Shown piece after piece: positions 45,621 through 56,740 of a stretch of 64,000 nt of DNA. Under the pieces are notes generated by a model. That model saw only the letters and a list, made by a program, of their open reading frames with translations. It had not been told where the DNA came from and did no database searches. A program made the translations under genes and the position numbers. Every line of letters begins with the position of its first letter. Position 1 is the stretch's first letter. The stretch is from Perkinsus olseni (taxonomy: Eukaryota > Perkinsozoa > Perkinsida > Perkinsidae), in assembly GCA_013115135.1 (NCBI GenBank), contig JABANP010000010.1, forward strand, positions 62,001 through 126,000, read 5' to 3'.

Positions 45621-46324
45621 ACACAAACTTCAAAGGCACGGGTGCTCCGCCCAAACTCTCATAGAAGAAGCGGCTCACACGAGCAGGCCGCCTACGGCAC
45701 TGGCATCCGCACATCACTCCCCCTGAGCGAGTGTACAACAGGGAAATCCATGCAAGGCCGGCTGGCACTCTTGAGGAGTTCCGGAACACTACAAGTTCGC
45801 GGGCGGAGCGAAACGTGCAGAAGTGTAGTGCTAGGAATTATATTATAATCGTCGTCCGTTGAAGGCTCACGAATGTTCAAAAATCGAAGGAAAAGCACAG
45901 CGGAGCGACGCAGTCACGAAACTACGTATCCTTGAGTTTATTGAACCTCTGCAAGAGCTCATCGAACTCTGCATCCTCTTTGTCCCCTTCACTCGTCTTA
46001 TCAGCATTAATCTTACCGATCACGCTCGACACCCGCGAAGGACCTGAAGAAGTACATCAATACCACAGAGGTCTATCTCCCCAACAGGTGTCAAGTTCCC
46101 TCGCTCTACGCTCGCCGGCAATCGATCGCCTGGTCGTTCGCCCGGTCGCTACGATGAAGCATTCCCTCTGGCGCCTCCTCCGAGCAGCTCGACGAGGCGG
46201 AGCGTAGTTGTCAACGTAAATTGAAGCAGTCGCGTTGTAACCTCATTCAATCGACCATGTCACCCTACTTGATATCCTATGACCACTAATAGATGGGCGC
46301 GCCGGCGGGAGGTCATCCTCCTCA
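45621..46324. other. Spacer between the IST1 paralogues
   Basis: Includes the 3' end of copy 1. If the +1 frame is read beyond 46325, an acidic stretch (GEDDEEDDLPPARP) continues to about 46247, so the true C-terminus of copy 1 could lie here. Confidence 0.35.
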
Positions 46325-47723
46325 TCATCTTCGCCAGGGTATCTTCTTCCGTAAAGACGGAGGCAAAGGAGGTGCGAACGGCGATGGGTTCGGAATGCTA
46401 GGCCGAGAGCCTGGACAGAACAAATGTATAGCGAAGCCATAGGTTGCACCACTACTTGTCCGACGAGAGGTTCCTTGCGAACTCGCCTCCGATGGGGCCT
46501 TCGCGGGAGACGTATGCTCCTCAGGCTCTGGTTCTGTCAAGAAAAACAGTTCCCACGGTGCTCGGTAGCACAAGCGATAAGACTCTTCCAACCTATTTTG
46601 TATCTTACGTGGCTTGCTAATAGATTCCTCTTCCTTTTCCAGGTCCTCAAAGTCAATCTCATCCGCTTCTGGGTTCGGTACAAAGCCGCTGTTGTCCTTA
46701 TCCGGGCTCGAGGCAGTCTCCGGTAAAACTGAGAATAAGACTCTCACCCTAGAAAAGGTAACCCTCGCCTAACTCTTCCTACCTGTAGGTTCGCTCGCAC
46801 TAGGAGAGACCTGCTGTGGATGCTGTGTAACGCTGGGCGGGGTCGATGGCATTGGGAAGGGCGGGAATGAAGAGACGTTCAGAGCGCCGGGGGCAGTCGC
46901 TAATTTCTCCTCAATGGTCGGTGGCCGCTCCCACTCCACCTGAATGCCTCTTCATCGTCATTCAATGGGCCAATCGACTTACCTCAAATTTATTGGCGAT
47001 CTCCTCAAGAGCGTCCAAGACCATAGTCTCGCTAGGTGGCGAGATCGTTAGCAGGCCTGAAAACAGAAAAAATCTGGCACACTATTCCGGCCGTATCCCC
47101 TTCCTCTACTACCTACAAGCTTTGGGGCTACATCCTGTGAAGAATTGTCGATATGCTGCTGACACCAAGTCCGACCATACTTCAATTCAAACTGCCGCAC
47201 ACAGTTGGCCATCTCCGGAACCGTCAAACGCTTCTCAGCGTAAATGAGAGTGGCAACGGGGCAGATAAGATCCGGTGGGCATTCCTTGATCAGAAACCAT
47301 TCGAGAAGATCACACTCGCGTCACCATATTACCTTCGACTGATCGATGTATTGAATCCTCGTGAACAGCAGCTCACAGTGAGTCTCCAGTATATCATAAG
47401 CGCTCTCCATTTTCTGATTGGCGATCAACTGCTCGGCCTTAATCCTTGCCTTCTCCTCTCGACCCTGAGAACCCATCGCCATAACGCTGTCAATCATGCA
47501 CGCATTATCCGGTACTACCTGCCTCAGCATCTCCGCTATCTCACGCTCGGCCACTCGCTGAGACTTGATCACCTTGTTCCGCTGCAGAGTGCATCGTTTT
47601 CCCGCCAACTGAGTGCCAGAAAAACTTCGAAACGTCCCCGATGAGTTGGCGACCACTTTGATGGGAAGTCACCTGTAAATTGGCCTTGCATGTAGAGGCT
47701 TTCCAGCGGTCGAAAATGCCCAT
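46325..47723 (-). CDS. IST1-family ESCRT-III regulator, copy 1
   Basis: Same family as the adjacent gene. Start ATG 47723 (MGIFDRWKASTCKANLQ). Introns are short and joins are in frame: LAGKRCTLQRNKVIKSQRVA, EIAEMLRQ to GREEKARIKAEQLIA, MESAYDILETHCELLFTRI, CPPDLICPVATLIYAEKRL, MANCVRQFELKYGRTW, LLTISPPSETMVLDALEEIA. These match the IST1 core from first to last helix. The tail is Pro-rich then acidic (PNPEADEIDFEDLEKEEES) and shares FAPPLPPSLRKK with copy 2, so the motif is conserved between paralogues. No clear MIM1 helix is visible in the frame ending at 46325; a late splice or frame change could supply a different end. Confidence 0.8.
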
Positions 47724-48657
47724 TACGCTCTTCTTCAGAGAGGACATCACACAAATTGACCGCCAAAAAACTACAGCACTTGTCGGGGCGATTCGACCTC
47801 GAGCCACTGTCATTCACATTTTTCTCATGTCGAAGGCTGAAGCGACGATGGGGCTTCTGACTGAGAGCGTCCCTGACTTAGGGATCGTGAATGCGTCAAA
47901 GGTATTCCATGAATGCACTATAGAGAAGAGCTTTATTTGCATCGAGCAGCGCAACCCACGAATTTCCACCCCGCCGCCGGTCGATTAGGAAAACGCAAGA
48001 TTTCAAGATCTACTCTACACCCCGTGGCCGAGGGAAATGCGTTCGATAATCGAACTTCGGTTTTGACCATTACAGATCTGAGAATTGAAATAAAGATTGG
48101 GACGCTGCTACGTGGGCCGCTAGGGGGTGAGTACTTATACCATCAATTTTCGGAATTCTATCTGTTCGGGTTGTTCCTATTAAGCGCCAACTACTCTCGG
48201 CCAAACCGCTGCCTGCTCTTAGTGAACCCTTGGACGCTTAACACAAGACTCGGTCTGCATGGGGGGGGCTGGGAGCATACCGCGGGTTGGCTAGGTTCTT
48301 CAGTTTTCTTCAGCCCGACGACGAGATCGTATGGGATGTCAGAGACACTGTAGGTGGCTTCGCATATGTCAATGCGCACTCAGAATCACAGGAACAGGAT
48401 GACCAGCAGCCCTTCCCTGACTGTCAGATCAGAAATTCCGGATAGTAACCGCTATTTCCGTCCTGTCTGCTAGATCGACACTATCCACGCTCCGCTCAAG
48501 GCTTGCTGGCGAATCAGCGGAGACCCCTCTCCGAGTGGAGCGGCTCAACTCGAAGAGAGACCATCGCTGACTCCCGCAACCCAGCGATAATTCAACAACG
48601 GGGCCAGTGAAAATCTTAGTCAGAATTGCAAAGGCATGAGGATACAGTAAGAAAATC
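47724..48657. other. Intergenic, nothing firm
   Basis: Upstream of IST1 copy 1 and downstream of the DDHD gene. A plus-strand open frame of 146 codons (47913-48353) has no motif and is probably chance. Confidence 0.4.
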
Positions 48658-51530
48658 TTAGCTGGTGATGGCATCAGCCGATTCAGCTGGTTCGATGCTC
48701 TCGGACTCGTCAGCACTGCTGAGAGCATCACTACTAATCTTATCTCGGACGAAAGCCGCGAAGTCCGCGTTGCCGAAATATTTGCAGTGGCTTGCCACAG
48801 CAGCAACATACTCTCCCGCGGACTCTATAAATGAATCTTGCAATACCTGACCGGAGACTAATCGCGACAACCACAGTCGTAGAACAACTACCCAGTCTAT
48901 TCTCTCGGACCGATTCAGCTTCTTTATTTTCGCCACAACTTCGCTGTATTTCTTCTTCTGGGAAGACAAGGAGAGTGCGCACAACTGCCTCAATGAGTTT
49001 GTCATCTACCTCCTCCGCATCGAAGCCTAACAGGTTCTTCACTGGCTTGATGAGGGCATTGGTGACACCACTCTCATAAGCCGATTCGGCGAATGACTGA
49101 ACAGCGCTCTTCACTTGGACGTGCTTCTGTACGCCCCCTCCTCCACTGTAGAAGGGTACCTTGAAAGAATGCACTGAACTGGCGATTTCATGCCAGCCTC
49201 TGTCACACGGAGGAGGCTGTATTACATGATGGGCATTCACTGCCTTGCAGTCAGGATCGATGAGTGGCTCTATTCGATAGGCCACCGGATCTGTGGGATT
49301 GAAAACGTTGTAAACTCGACCACAGTTGGCCTGAAGAAAGTCCGATTAGATCCAATGCTTCCACTTGAACGTCCTTACTAGGGGTACTATATCCGAACGT
49401 CCTACTCCACGACAAGTTAAAAACAGTGGCAGAGGTGAGCCACAGAGGAACAAAACGTGAACATCCATATTGGACGTCAGGCGGAATTCTGGTGGTAACT
49501 GAAGTACCTCTAGTAAACACATGAGCCGGACGAATCGGTTATTATTACGTCGTCACCATCCTGAATTTTTACTATATCATACGCTATTACTGAGCCAAGT
49601 GAATGCCCCAGTATCGAAACCCGCGGCTTTGCCCGACCACAGTGGTCGACGGCCGCCATATACTCGTTCACCTAGAAGAACATCCGCCCTAGTCGATCGA
49701 GGAGCGTCTAGACTCTACTTACCGCGTCGTTTATACTGCTAATGACTCCCTTACGGATCTTAGTCTCGTAGATAGGAGACTGATAGAACATGACGTCCGC
49801 CGCCACGTCATTCGCTAGAGAACCTGAAGCGACAAGGAGATGGACGGCCTCCTCTCGGGAATAGGGAACTCACGTAGAAGGGGAACCGATCGCAGCGTTA
49901 TGTCTCTCACGCGGCCGACCAGGTCGGTGTCGTCCTCGTGGATGATGTTTGCCCACACTATAGGAATGCATCTGAAGCAAAGCCCCTCCAAGTAGTGTAA
50001 CCGGTCGAGCCTCGGACTCAATTCTGCCCTCTCCGTCAGAGCGGTTGCTGTTGATAAGCTCCCGAAATTCTCGGACACTGTCAACGAAGGCACCTGGGGA
50101 GCCGGCATTCTGTTGCGACGGCTGGGACCAGAAATGCTCGCCCATGCCGTGGATGCAGAAAATCTGAGATTGGCAAGAATGTCGACATCTCGTCGGAGAG
50201 ATTCGTCCCGAAAGAACATGCTAAAGGCAAATCGACAGCTAAAGTACGTAATATCACTCACACTATGGTAGCACTTGCGACTCGACTGCGAAGACGAGAC
50301 CAAGATTTGCTGAACTCAGTTAATTTTCTTGCGTCTTACCAAATCACTGGCGGGCACTGCAGAATCACCGAACTCAGCGGGGACGTCCGGCCATCCTCGA
50401 TTAAGGGGGCTCCGCGGGCTGACAGGAAAAGTAATTTCTCCTGACCATGAGTATATGGTAACATGAAACTACGGCCGCTCGAACAAGACCGAAATTACTT
50501 CAACGACAACGAAGGAAATCCTCAGCAAAATCCCAGAGGGTGTCCTACGGCGACCAATGTCCCCCTTCGCGGCAGCATGCGCTCATCTAGGCATTTTTTC
50601 AGTAAAGAAACGCGGATAGCCGCCCCCTGCTTCCCTACTACCCCAGATACACACCTATGCCGGAGCCGTACACAACATAAGAATCGCTGCTCTCTTGATA
50701 TTCGACAAAATTTTTACCATCAGGAAGAGCCTGAAAAGAAGGGCGGTTCGCTCCGGGCTTGTCAGAATGAATCCGCTAGTACCAGATAATCAGGCGAGCG
50801 CTTTCCAGACGCGTCCCCGGCCTTCTGCTCTTCGATCCACTTCTCAATAGCTGCTGAGTCCTCTTCCGGAAGAGGCTTACCTAAGGGTTATAACCATGGT
50901 CCTCGGGAGAGTAGCGTCGAGGGGCACCAGGGAGCCGAGGAAGAGCTGGTATGCCCACTTAGACCAGCGAGGCAGAATCTATGCTGTGTCCAGTGGAGAA
51001 GCAGTGGTGCAATGGTGAAGGCAATTGACCGTTGGCACGAATGATCTTCCTCCCAGTATCCTCAGTTGTACCATCAACGTGCCACAGGGCTCGTACAACC
51101 TCGCTCGGAGCCATCTTCCAGTATCTTGGTGACACCGTCCGCGATGCGAGGTCCACAACCCACCGATCTCCGTACACTCCCACACGTGCCTTAACAGAGG
51201 TAGATAACTGCTCTAACGCCCTAGCGGCCCCATCTCATCTAGACGTAGGTCTTTACGTAGCTAAAGGTCGTATTGCTTAAGAACAGGGAGTAATCAGCGC
51301 CTTATAAAAGCGTGTAATCCCCTATGCGAGCGAGTAGAACAACAGCCTTCGGAACAGTCTGTTCTCGTTACTGTCGATCTTACTTCGCTGGTCTCCAGAG
51401 CACTGTCGAGGTTGTCCTGATCAGGCTTGGGAAATACCACCCAGGTCTGATCCCAAGGAGTGTTGGACTTCCCCATGGGAGGATTCTCACCCGTAAGAGG
51501 GTGGTGGAGCCAGACGAAGTCCTCGGACAT
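48658..51530 (-). CDS. DDHD-domain phospholipase (PA-PLA1 type)
   Basis: An intracellular phospholipase A1 of the DDHD1/DDHD2/SEC23IP family, acting on phosphatidic acid or related lipids at ER-Golgi or mitochondrial membranes. Start ATG 51530 (MSEDFVWLHHPLTGENPPMG). An N-terminal domain follows: RVGVYGDRWVVDLASRTVSP, RYWKMAPSEVVRALWHVDG. The hydrolase core: IFCIHGMGEHFWSQ; a 46-nt intron to CIPIVWANIIHEDDTDL; DITLRSVPLLRS; NDVAADVMFYQSPIYETK; nucleophile elbow ILGHSLGSVIAYD (Ser); then YNVFNPTDPVAYRIEPLIDP and VPFYSGGGGVQKHV, all diagnostic of the family. A 52-nt intron with a strong pyrimidine tract (48999-48948 region) leads to KKKYSEVVAKIKKL and an acidic tail ending at TAA 48658. It is transcribed divergently from the BART-like gene. 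Confidence 0.85.
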
Positions 51531-51804
51531 TCTAACCTCCTGTTCAATAGAGCAAACTGAGAAGACCCAGAATCGACTATGACAACGCAGACCCACAAGC
51601 TCACCGACGGAATGCTATATGAAAAGCGCGGAACATTTCATGCGCTGTGAGCGGAGCGATGTGCGCATTTAGTAGGATCTCACCGCGTTACATTTCGATC
51701 GGCACCCATGACGAAAGCTTTGTTAACCGTCACACGCGTCACAAACTATATGTGACGCGTGCCCGTGATAGAGATTCATCTTTAGTGCTGAGACAGTTTC
51801 CTTC
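51531..51804. promoter_or_regulatory. Probable bidirectional promoter region
   Basis: The 274 bases between the divergent starts of the DDHD gene (minus) and the BART-like gene (plus) must hold both start regions. It contains the dyad TGTGACGCGTGCCC / CACGCGTCACA around 51735-51765. No TATA box or known operator was identified. Confidence 0.4.
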
Positions 51805-52738
51805 ATGTCTACTGAGGTTGTTCCCGACAGCATCACCGCTGCGGAGCCTCCTTTTGAAGACGCCGCGGGTAGTCCTAGTGCCCACTCCTGCAGTCGGAAC
51901 CACTTTGCACTCTGGCTATTCGGAAGCGTTGTTCTCAGAGGAGGCTGAGACCCAGCGAGTATTGGAATTCTTCGCAGCCCTTGAACTCGAGTGTACCAGT
52001 GGCAAGTTCACCGATGTGAGCTGTTACGCAGGTCTCAAAAGCAGCCATGCCGTCCACAGGCCGTATCCAAGTTCATATTCGACCACGCGGACACCTTCGA
52101 TGACCGTGACTTGGACCAAGACATCCCCTTAGACTGGCACAACATCTTTCTAGCGTATCGAAGCCTTATTGAAGATGAAATAAAGAGTAAACCGTTGGCT
52201 ACGGGTGGTAAGCACCTCACTATTGCAACGGTGGCGATCTCAGACGTTCTGGACGCTCATCGAGTCTCTGATGAGGAGTTCGCTACCTACTTAGAAGTCA
52301 TCGCCGAGAAAGGTGGGCCGTGTGGTCAGGGGCAGTGTGCTCACCCTCCGTTCCACAAGCTGCCTTCCTTCGAAAGTACGTTGTGTGACACCCCTACCCC
52401 TGACACAGCCCGCGTCATAGTCTCCGCTTGTATATGAATTCGCGCTCACTTTGCAAGCCGTAGTAACCAAAGCAAACCTTTTCGAACGTGCCAAGTTGAT
52501 GACACATAGAATATGCCTGAGTATAAGGTGAGCCTCTTTGACCATAGCCCATCTCACCGTGGCATGGAGCTGTAGGACTTCATGCGGCTATCCTAGCATT
52601 GAGATACTCACTAGGAGAAACAGTTCGCTCGAAGATACTCTTGGGAGCCTGGCAGATACTGCGGGGCTGTTCGCTATCGACTATATAACGGCTGCTCTTG
52701 ACTTTGAAGACTTTTTGTGTGATGATGTTCCAGCATAA
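51805..52738 (+). CDS. BART-domain-like protein (ARL2-binding-protein / CFAP36 type)
   Basis: BART domains bind ARL2/ARL3 GTPases and occur in ciliary and mitochondrial proteins. Start ATG 51805 (MSTEVVPDSITAAEPPFED). A short intron joins to EEAETQRVLEFFAAL; another joins GKFTD to AVSKFIFDHADTFDDRDLDQ, DWHNIFLAYRSLIEDEIKS, which matches the BART pattern of a helix-F-x-D acidic loop followed by Y-x-x-L-I-E. The remaining helices include VLDAHRVSDEEFATYLEVIA, and an exon near 52600-52738 ends IDYITAALDFEDFLC, like the family's last helix. The splice between these last two blocks was not resolved, so the C-terminus could be a different gene. Confidence 0.55.
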
Positions 52739-53062
52739 GGTGAGGCCTAGTTCGACCGCATAGTGGTCTCTACCGGAGAAGCACTGGGAGGCCTCCCTGT
52801 AATGAAAGATCCTCACGGGCTTGGTCGTCAGGCGATGGTATCATTCGAGATTGGGAGCGATGGCGGAGACGAGGATTCTGAGGAAGCCGAGAAGTGATTC
52901 TGCTTTACATGCTTGTCATAAGGCTCGTCGATTTCCGGGGGTTTCCTGTAGTGTTGTTAATCGACAACTCACGCGGGGTGGCATGCGAATCGGCGAGAGG
53001 TGCGATCGAGTGTTCGACATTTCTTACAACGACAGCTCGTTCTGACGAGTTAGCAAGTCCCC

Positions 53063-54050
53063 ATGGCATCGCTCAAGGATCACCGAGGTCTTTTCAAGAG
53101 GGCTAGTAGAGTGCTTTTCCAACTACATCATTTGCAATCTTCCCTGGCAGGCGCGGCGATAGTGGGCACACGACAGCTAGCGAAAGTTCAGCAAGAAGCA
53201 GTCTCGGATTTGCAGGTGAGGCTTTCCTCTGATGGGAGAGGGCGTGAAGAGATCCTTCTTCGCTCTGCAGGTGGCGGAGAAACGATCCTCAGAGACGTAA
53301 GGGGCAGGGACAGACTTTCTTGGCCGAGGTAGTCGCCGCAGATACCTGCACGATGGTATCTTCCTGAGTAAAATGTTCACGGACTGCACGCCAAAGGAAA
53401 TCGAGCGACTCAACGTAGCCTGCGAGTCTCACACCCACCAGAGGTCAGAAATCTGTGTGGTAATCTACGATGGTTTCAATGGGTAGACTCAGGGACCATG
53501 TCGTCGTTCAACAGAACTCTAGCCGAGCATCAGCGAGAAGAATCCACTTCATCGTGCAGGGATCCTGCAGGCTTCTTCTCGCGACCTCGAAGACTCGACC
53601 AAGAGAAGAGGCTTACGAACTTGGTAGAGCATCAGTCGTCCTGTCGACCGTCAAGGCGCCACTCAGGAGCAGCTGGGGCTCTACTTGACAGCCACTCTAT
53701 AGCAGAATTGGGCGCTGGCGAGCCGTTCGGGATGGAGAACTATGTCCTTCTGCCACCGTCCTCGAGGACAACTCATGCAGTGAGACCCGAATCTTTCAGT
53801 CTCTATGAACTCGCGTTGATGCCAGTTACGATCGGTTTACACGGTCGTGGTCACCTCCCATGAGTGCCGACTGCTCAGCGTGCCGTTCTCACGATTTGGT
53901 ACGTATCCCCTCACCTGCAGGGAGCAGGTCGCGATCTCAGGCTCGGCTGTGTCCACCAAGATTCTCAACCGCTTGCACTGGATTTACGCGGTCAGGGAAG
54001 TCACTCGAACGCGGCTTCTGCCGCAGGTGATGCCCGAGTCTAGGTAAGTG
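53063..54050 (+). CDS. Possible plus-strand gene, unidentified
   Basis: A start at 53063 opens MASLKDHRGLFKRASRVLFQ, which looks like a short amphipathic leader and is followed by a GTGAGG donor. A block near 53355-53480 reads LHDGIFLSKMFTDCTPKEIE then LNVACESHTHQRSEICVVIY; the pattern helix, then SEI-hydrophobic strand, is reminiscent of the start of TPM-type domains. Ser/Arg-rich text follows. Frames between blocks were not joined with confidence. Confidence 0.3.
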
Positions 54051-55031
54051 AGGTTAACAAGGGTGAAGGCTTGCAGCTGGCGTCCTTCCGTTGGTCCCTC
54101 CATAGACGTCAACGCAGATCCCATTTCCTCACCGAGTCACGGCGGCAGTACCGAAGGTTGAGCAGACCCGCCACGAGAGCAGGCCATGACGCTTCACAGC
54201 GGATGGTCAGGGACGACGCGCTACGGTAGCACAACCTCTCTACACGCGTCGATAGTGACTAGAGATTCCCGCAGGTTCCTCCGGGAGGCTCGGGCTGAGC
54301 CCAGGACCGACTTCGAGCGCTATTTCGTCCCCTTCCGGCCGCCCAGTCAGTGCGGGCAGTCAGGTGAGTATGCCGATCTTCGGCACGGCATTCTGCTGCA
54401 GAGTGCACCCATGACTGTGTTCCGCCTACGGAGACCGTTGCACTCCCGCTATCTAGAGAGGAGTTTTGTTCGAGTGGTCGGCCTATTAAGAATTTATCTC
54501 ACGCAGTGCACGACAAGAAACTTCTTCCAGCTAGTGTATCAACATAAATGAGCCAAAGAGGCTCGCCGTTGATGCTCCGTTAACGAATACAAGCGGAGTT
54601 CGTCGCTTCGCTCCAATGGCAGCCCTCTTGACATAGATGTTATCCAGTTGGCATAAGTGCAGTAAAGCTTTGAAGTCTCACGCGCGATGTAGTAAATAAG
54701 AGCAGTTTGGGCTCGAATGAGAAAACTGCGGAGTTGATTGAGACGTATGAACTGAGACAAACTTGACGAATGGGAGTATTTGACGCACGATTATGCTGAG
54801 CTCAAATAGAAGTATAGTACTTCAGGTATTATCTACGAGACGCGTTGCCTCGCCTGCATGGTTTCGCGGGCTGTTTGCCGGAAAACCCTTGTCGAGAGTA
54901 AAAGAGTCTCACGGGGCTCCCCAGTGGACGACTGTCGTGCCCAAATTCTTTCCGTGCGCTCAAGAGCCCACCGATACTGCGCGAGAAACACGACGCAAGA
55001 GGGCGAGAAGTCGGTCTATGCTGATGCATGC
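54051..55031. other. No supported gene
   Basis: Open frames on the plus strand (for example 54186-54551) have no motif. The 3' flank of the RIIa gene begins at the right edge. Confidence 0.35.
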
Positions 55032-55753
55032 TCAAGCCGAGGAGCCTTCATCCGTAGCGACACCTGTAGAGAGCGACCACAACAGCAGTGATATGCCGAG
55101 GCGTTGATCAACCAATCGGAAAGTGTTACCCCCCTTCGTCGTATCGGTGGGAGTCTTGAATGATAAGAAGTAGTTCTTGGCGAACTCGAAGATATCCTCC
55201 TGAGTTATACAGCAGCACCCTCATAAAAGATCAACGGATCCCTTATCAGGAAATTCGAAAAAAGCCGAACTCGGTGGGCCACCGACGGTGGCTCAGCTGG
55301 GGCACCAGATATCGCCCTGGAGAACCCTTTTTCGCGGTCCGAAAATGTTCCGACTCGGACCGGAAACAGCCGTGCTTCAATCAATCACGCGAGCACTCAG
55401 CTACATGCCCAGTGGCATGCACAATGATGAGGTATCGCACAGAGGAGTTCACCCTCGCGGAGCGTATTCGCTATCACGTGGAGAAGGGCAGACGCGCCTG
55501 GAATCGTTCTTCACGGTCCCTGTCGAATCACTCACTGGCTGGTGCAAGAGTGTCGCCGCGATGAAATCGTTCAGAATCTGTCTCAGTTCCGGATGGCTCC
55601 TCAGGAACTCCTCGTGTCCCTCCCGCAGTTCTTCCTGCATGCAAATGCCATCCAGTAAAGTAGGTCTCGCGTTATTCTGACCTCTCTGTCTTGAAACACT
55701 TGACGTTGCTCACAGTTGAGACTCTCGAGTGCTGCTGCTGCTGAATCTTTCAT
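55032..55753 (-). CDS. RIIa/Dpy-30-fold protein (RIIAD1-like)
   Basis: A small protein with the dimerisation/docking helices of protein kinase A RII subunits, found widely in cilia and flagella where it docks on AKAP-type anchors. Start ATG 55753 (MKDSAAAALESLNCEQRQVF). A 47-nt intron joins to EEELREGHEEFLRSHPELRQ and ILNDFIAATLLHQP: the sequence HPEL, then LL-x-x-x-P, is the RIIa hallmark. After a longer intron (about 370 nt) the next exon supplies EDIFEFAKNYFLSFKTPT, completing the fold. The tail and stop (TGA at 55032) are less certain. The long intron holds frames on the other strand that I take to be chance. Confidence 0.7.
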
Positions 55754-56740
55754 TGAAGCAAAATCGTTTCCTGCCCTACACCGCGTACGAGTTCGATTGA
55801 AGTCACTCACGCAAGTTCGTCGACGAGTGAGAAGAAAAGCCCCGAGTACCAGTGAAATGCGAATAAACGCTGTGCAACAAGTGGTCCAATAATCTGAGCC
55901 TATGAGTAAACCCTCGGCAGTAGCAGGTCTGATCTCTCATCAATGAGAGCTACTTGCTGCTGCCCAGCATGACCAACAATAGCAATTATTTAGTATCCCT
56001 CAAGGCCATCAAGCGTGTAACCATCTCAAACTCTCAGAAAAGGGAAAAAATTGCCTTGCGAGCGAGTCAGGGTCCCCGATCACCAAGAAGCAACCGAGAA
56101 TAAAAAAATGGACGAAAAGATGGCGCGCTGCGCCTGGGCAGAACGGAGGGGCTGATAATGTTGATGAAATGACAGACATTGCCGTATTGCTTTAGAGGCC
56201 CAGCGATAGAGCGAGAAATATGCGAAAAGAGAGTTTTACTTCTTCTGTCCGATATCGTAAGTGCGTATGATAATAATAATAACGATAACGATAATGATGA
56301 TGATGATGATGATGCGCGAAAGAAATCCTCACGTATCGAGACAGCGGGGGCTTGCCATTGTCCACACCGAAGCGGTCGACTCAGCAAAGCCCTTGGCTTA
56401 ACAGAGTGAGAAGTTCCCGGGACTGGCTCAGCGAAACCAGCAGCGTTAAACCTAAGGGACCCCGCTTGCACAAGTAAAAATGCTCTTCTTATTAACTCGA
56501 GCAGTTGCACTGAGAGATTGGTGATATACCATAACCGAACCGACACCATCCACTGACCACCTGAAACTGAAACCAGTCCTACTGCAAACGAGATTCTATC
56601 GTGCATGTCTAAAATCATCCAACGAGAATGGCTAGACCAACACAAGCTCAACCCTCCAGGATCCTATGGTTCAACTCCGCATGCTCAATCGAGCGCGACT
56701 CGGCCAATTCCACACACTCGCCCACTTAGCTACCTTTGGG
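55754..56740. other. Intergenic
   Basis: AT-richer than its neighbours, with a trinucleotide microsatellite at 56268-56314. No supported gene. Confidence 0.4.
56268..56314. repeat. Trinucleotide microsatellite
   Basis: A run of TAA/AAC/TGA-type triplets: four ATA-phase units, two ACGATA pairs, then six or seven ATG units. Confidence 0.95.

Noticed and set aside
47913..48353. Plus-strand open frame of 146 codons
   Set aside because: No motif, no splice support and odd composition; probably chance.
48940..49010. Apparent +1 frameshift with a surplus C (CTC-C-TTG) in the DDHD gene
   Set aside because: A 52-nt intron starting GTAGAT and ending CTTCCCAG with a strong pyrimidine tract explains it.
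49970..50040. Frame change between the HGMGEH and IPIVW blocks of the DDHD gene
   Set aside because: A 46-nt intron (GTCCGA...CTTCAG) gives the expected RIE-C-IPIVW join.
55160..55680. Overlapping plus-strand frames opposite the RIIa gene
   Set aside because: They lie over an intron and exons of a well-supported minus-strand gene and resemble no protein.
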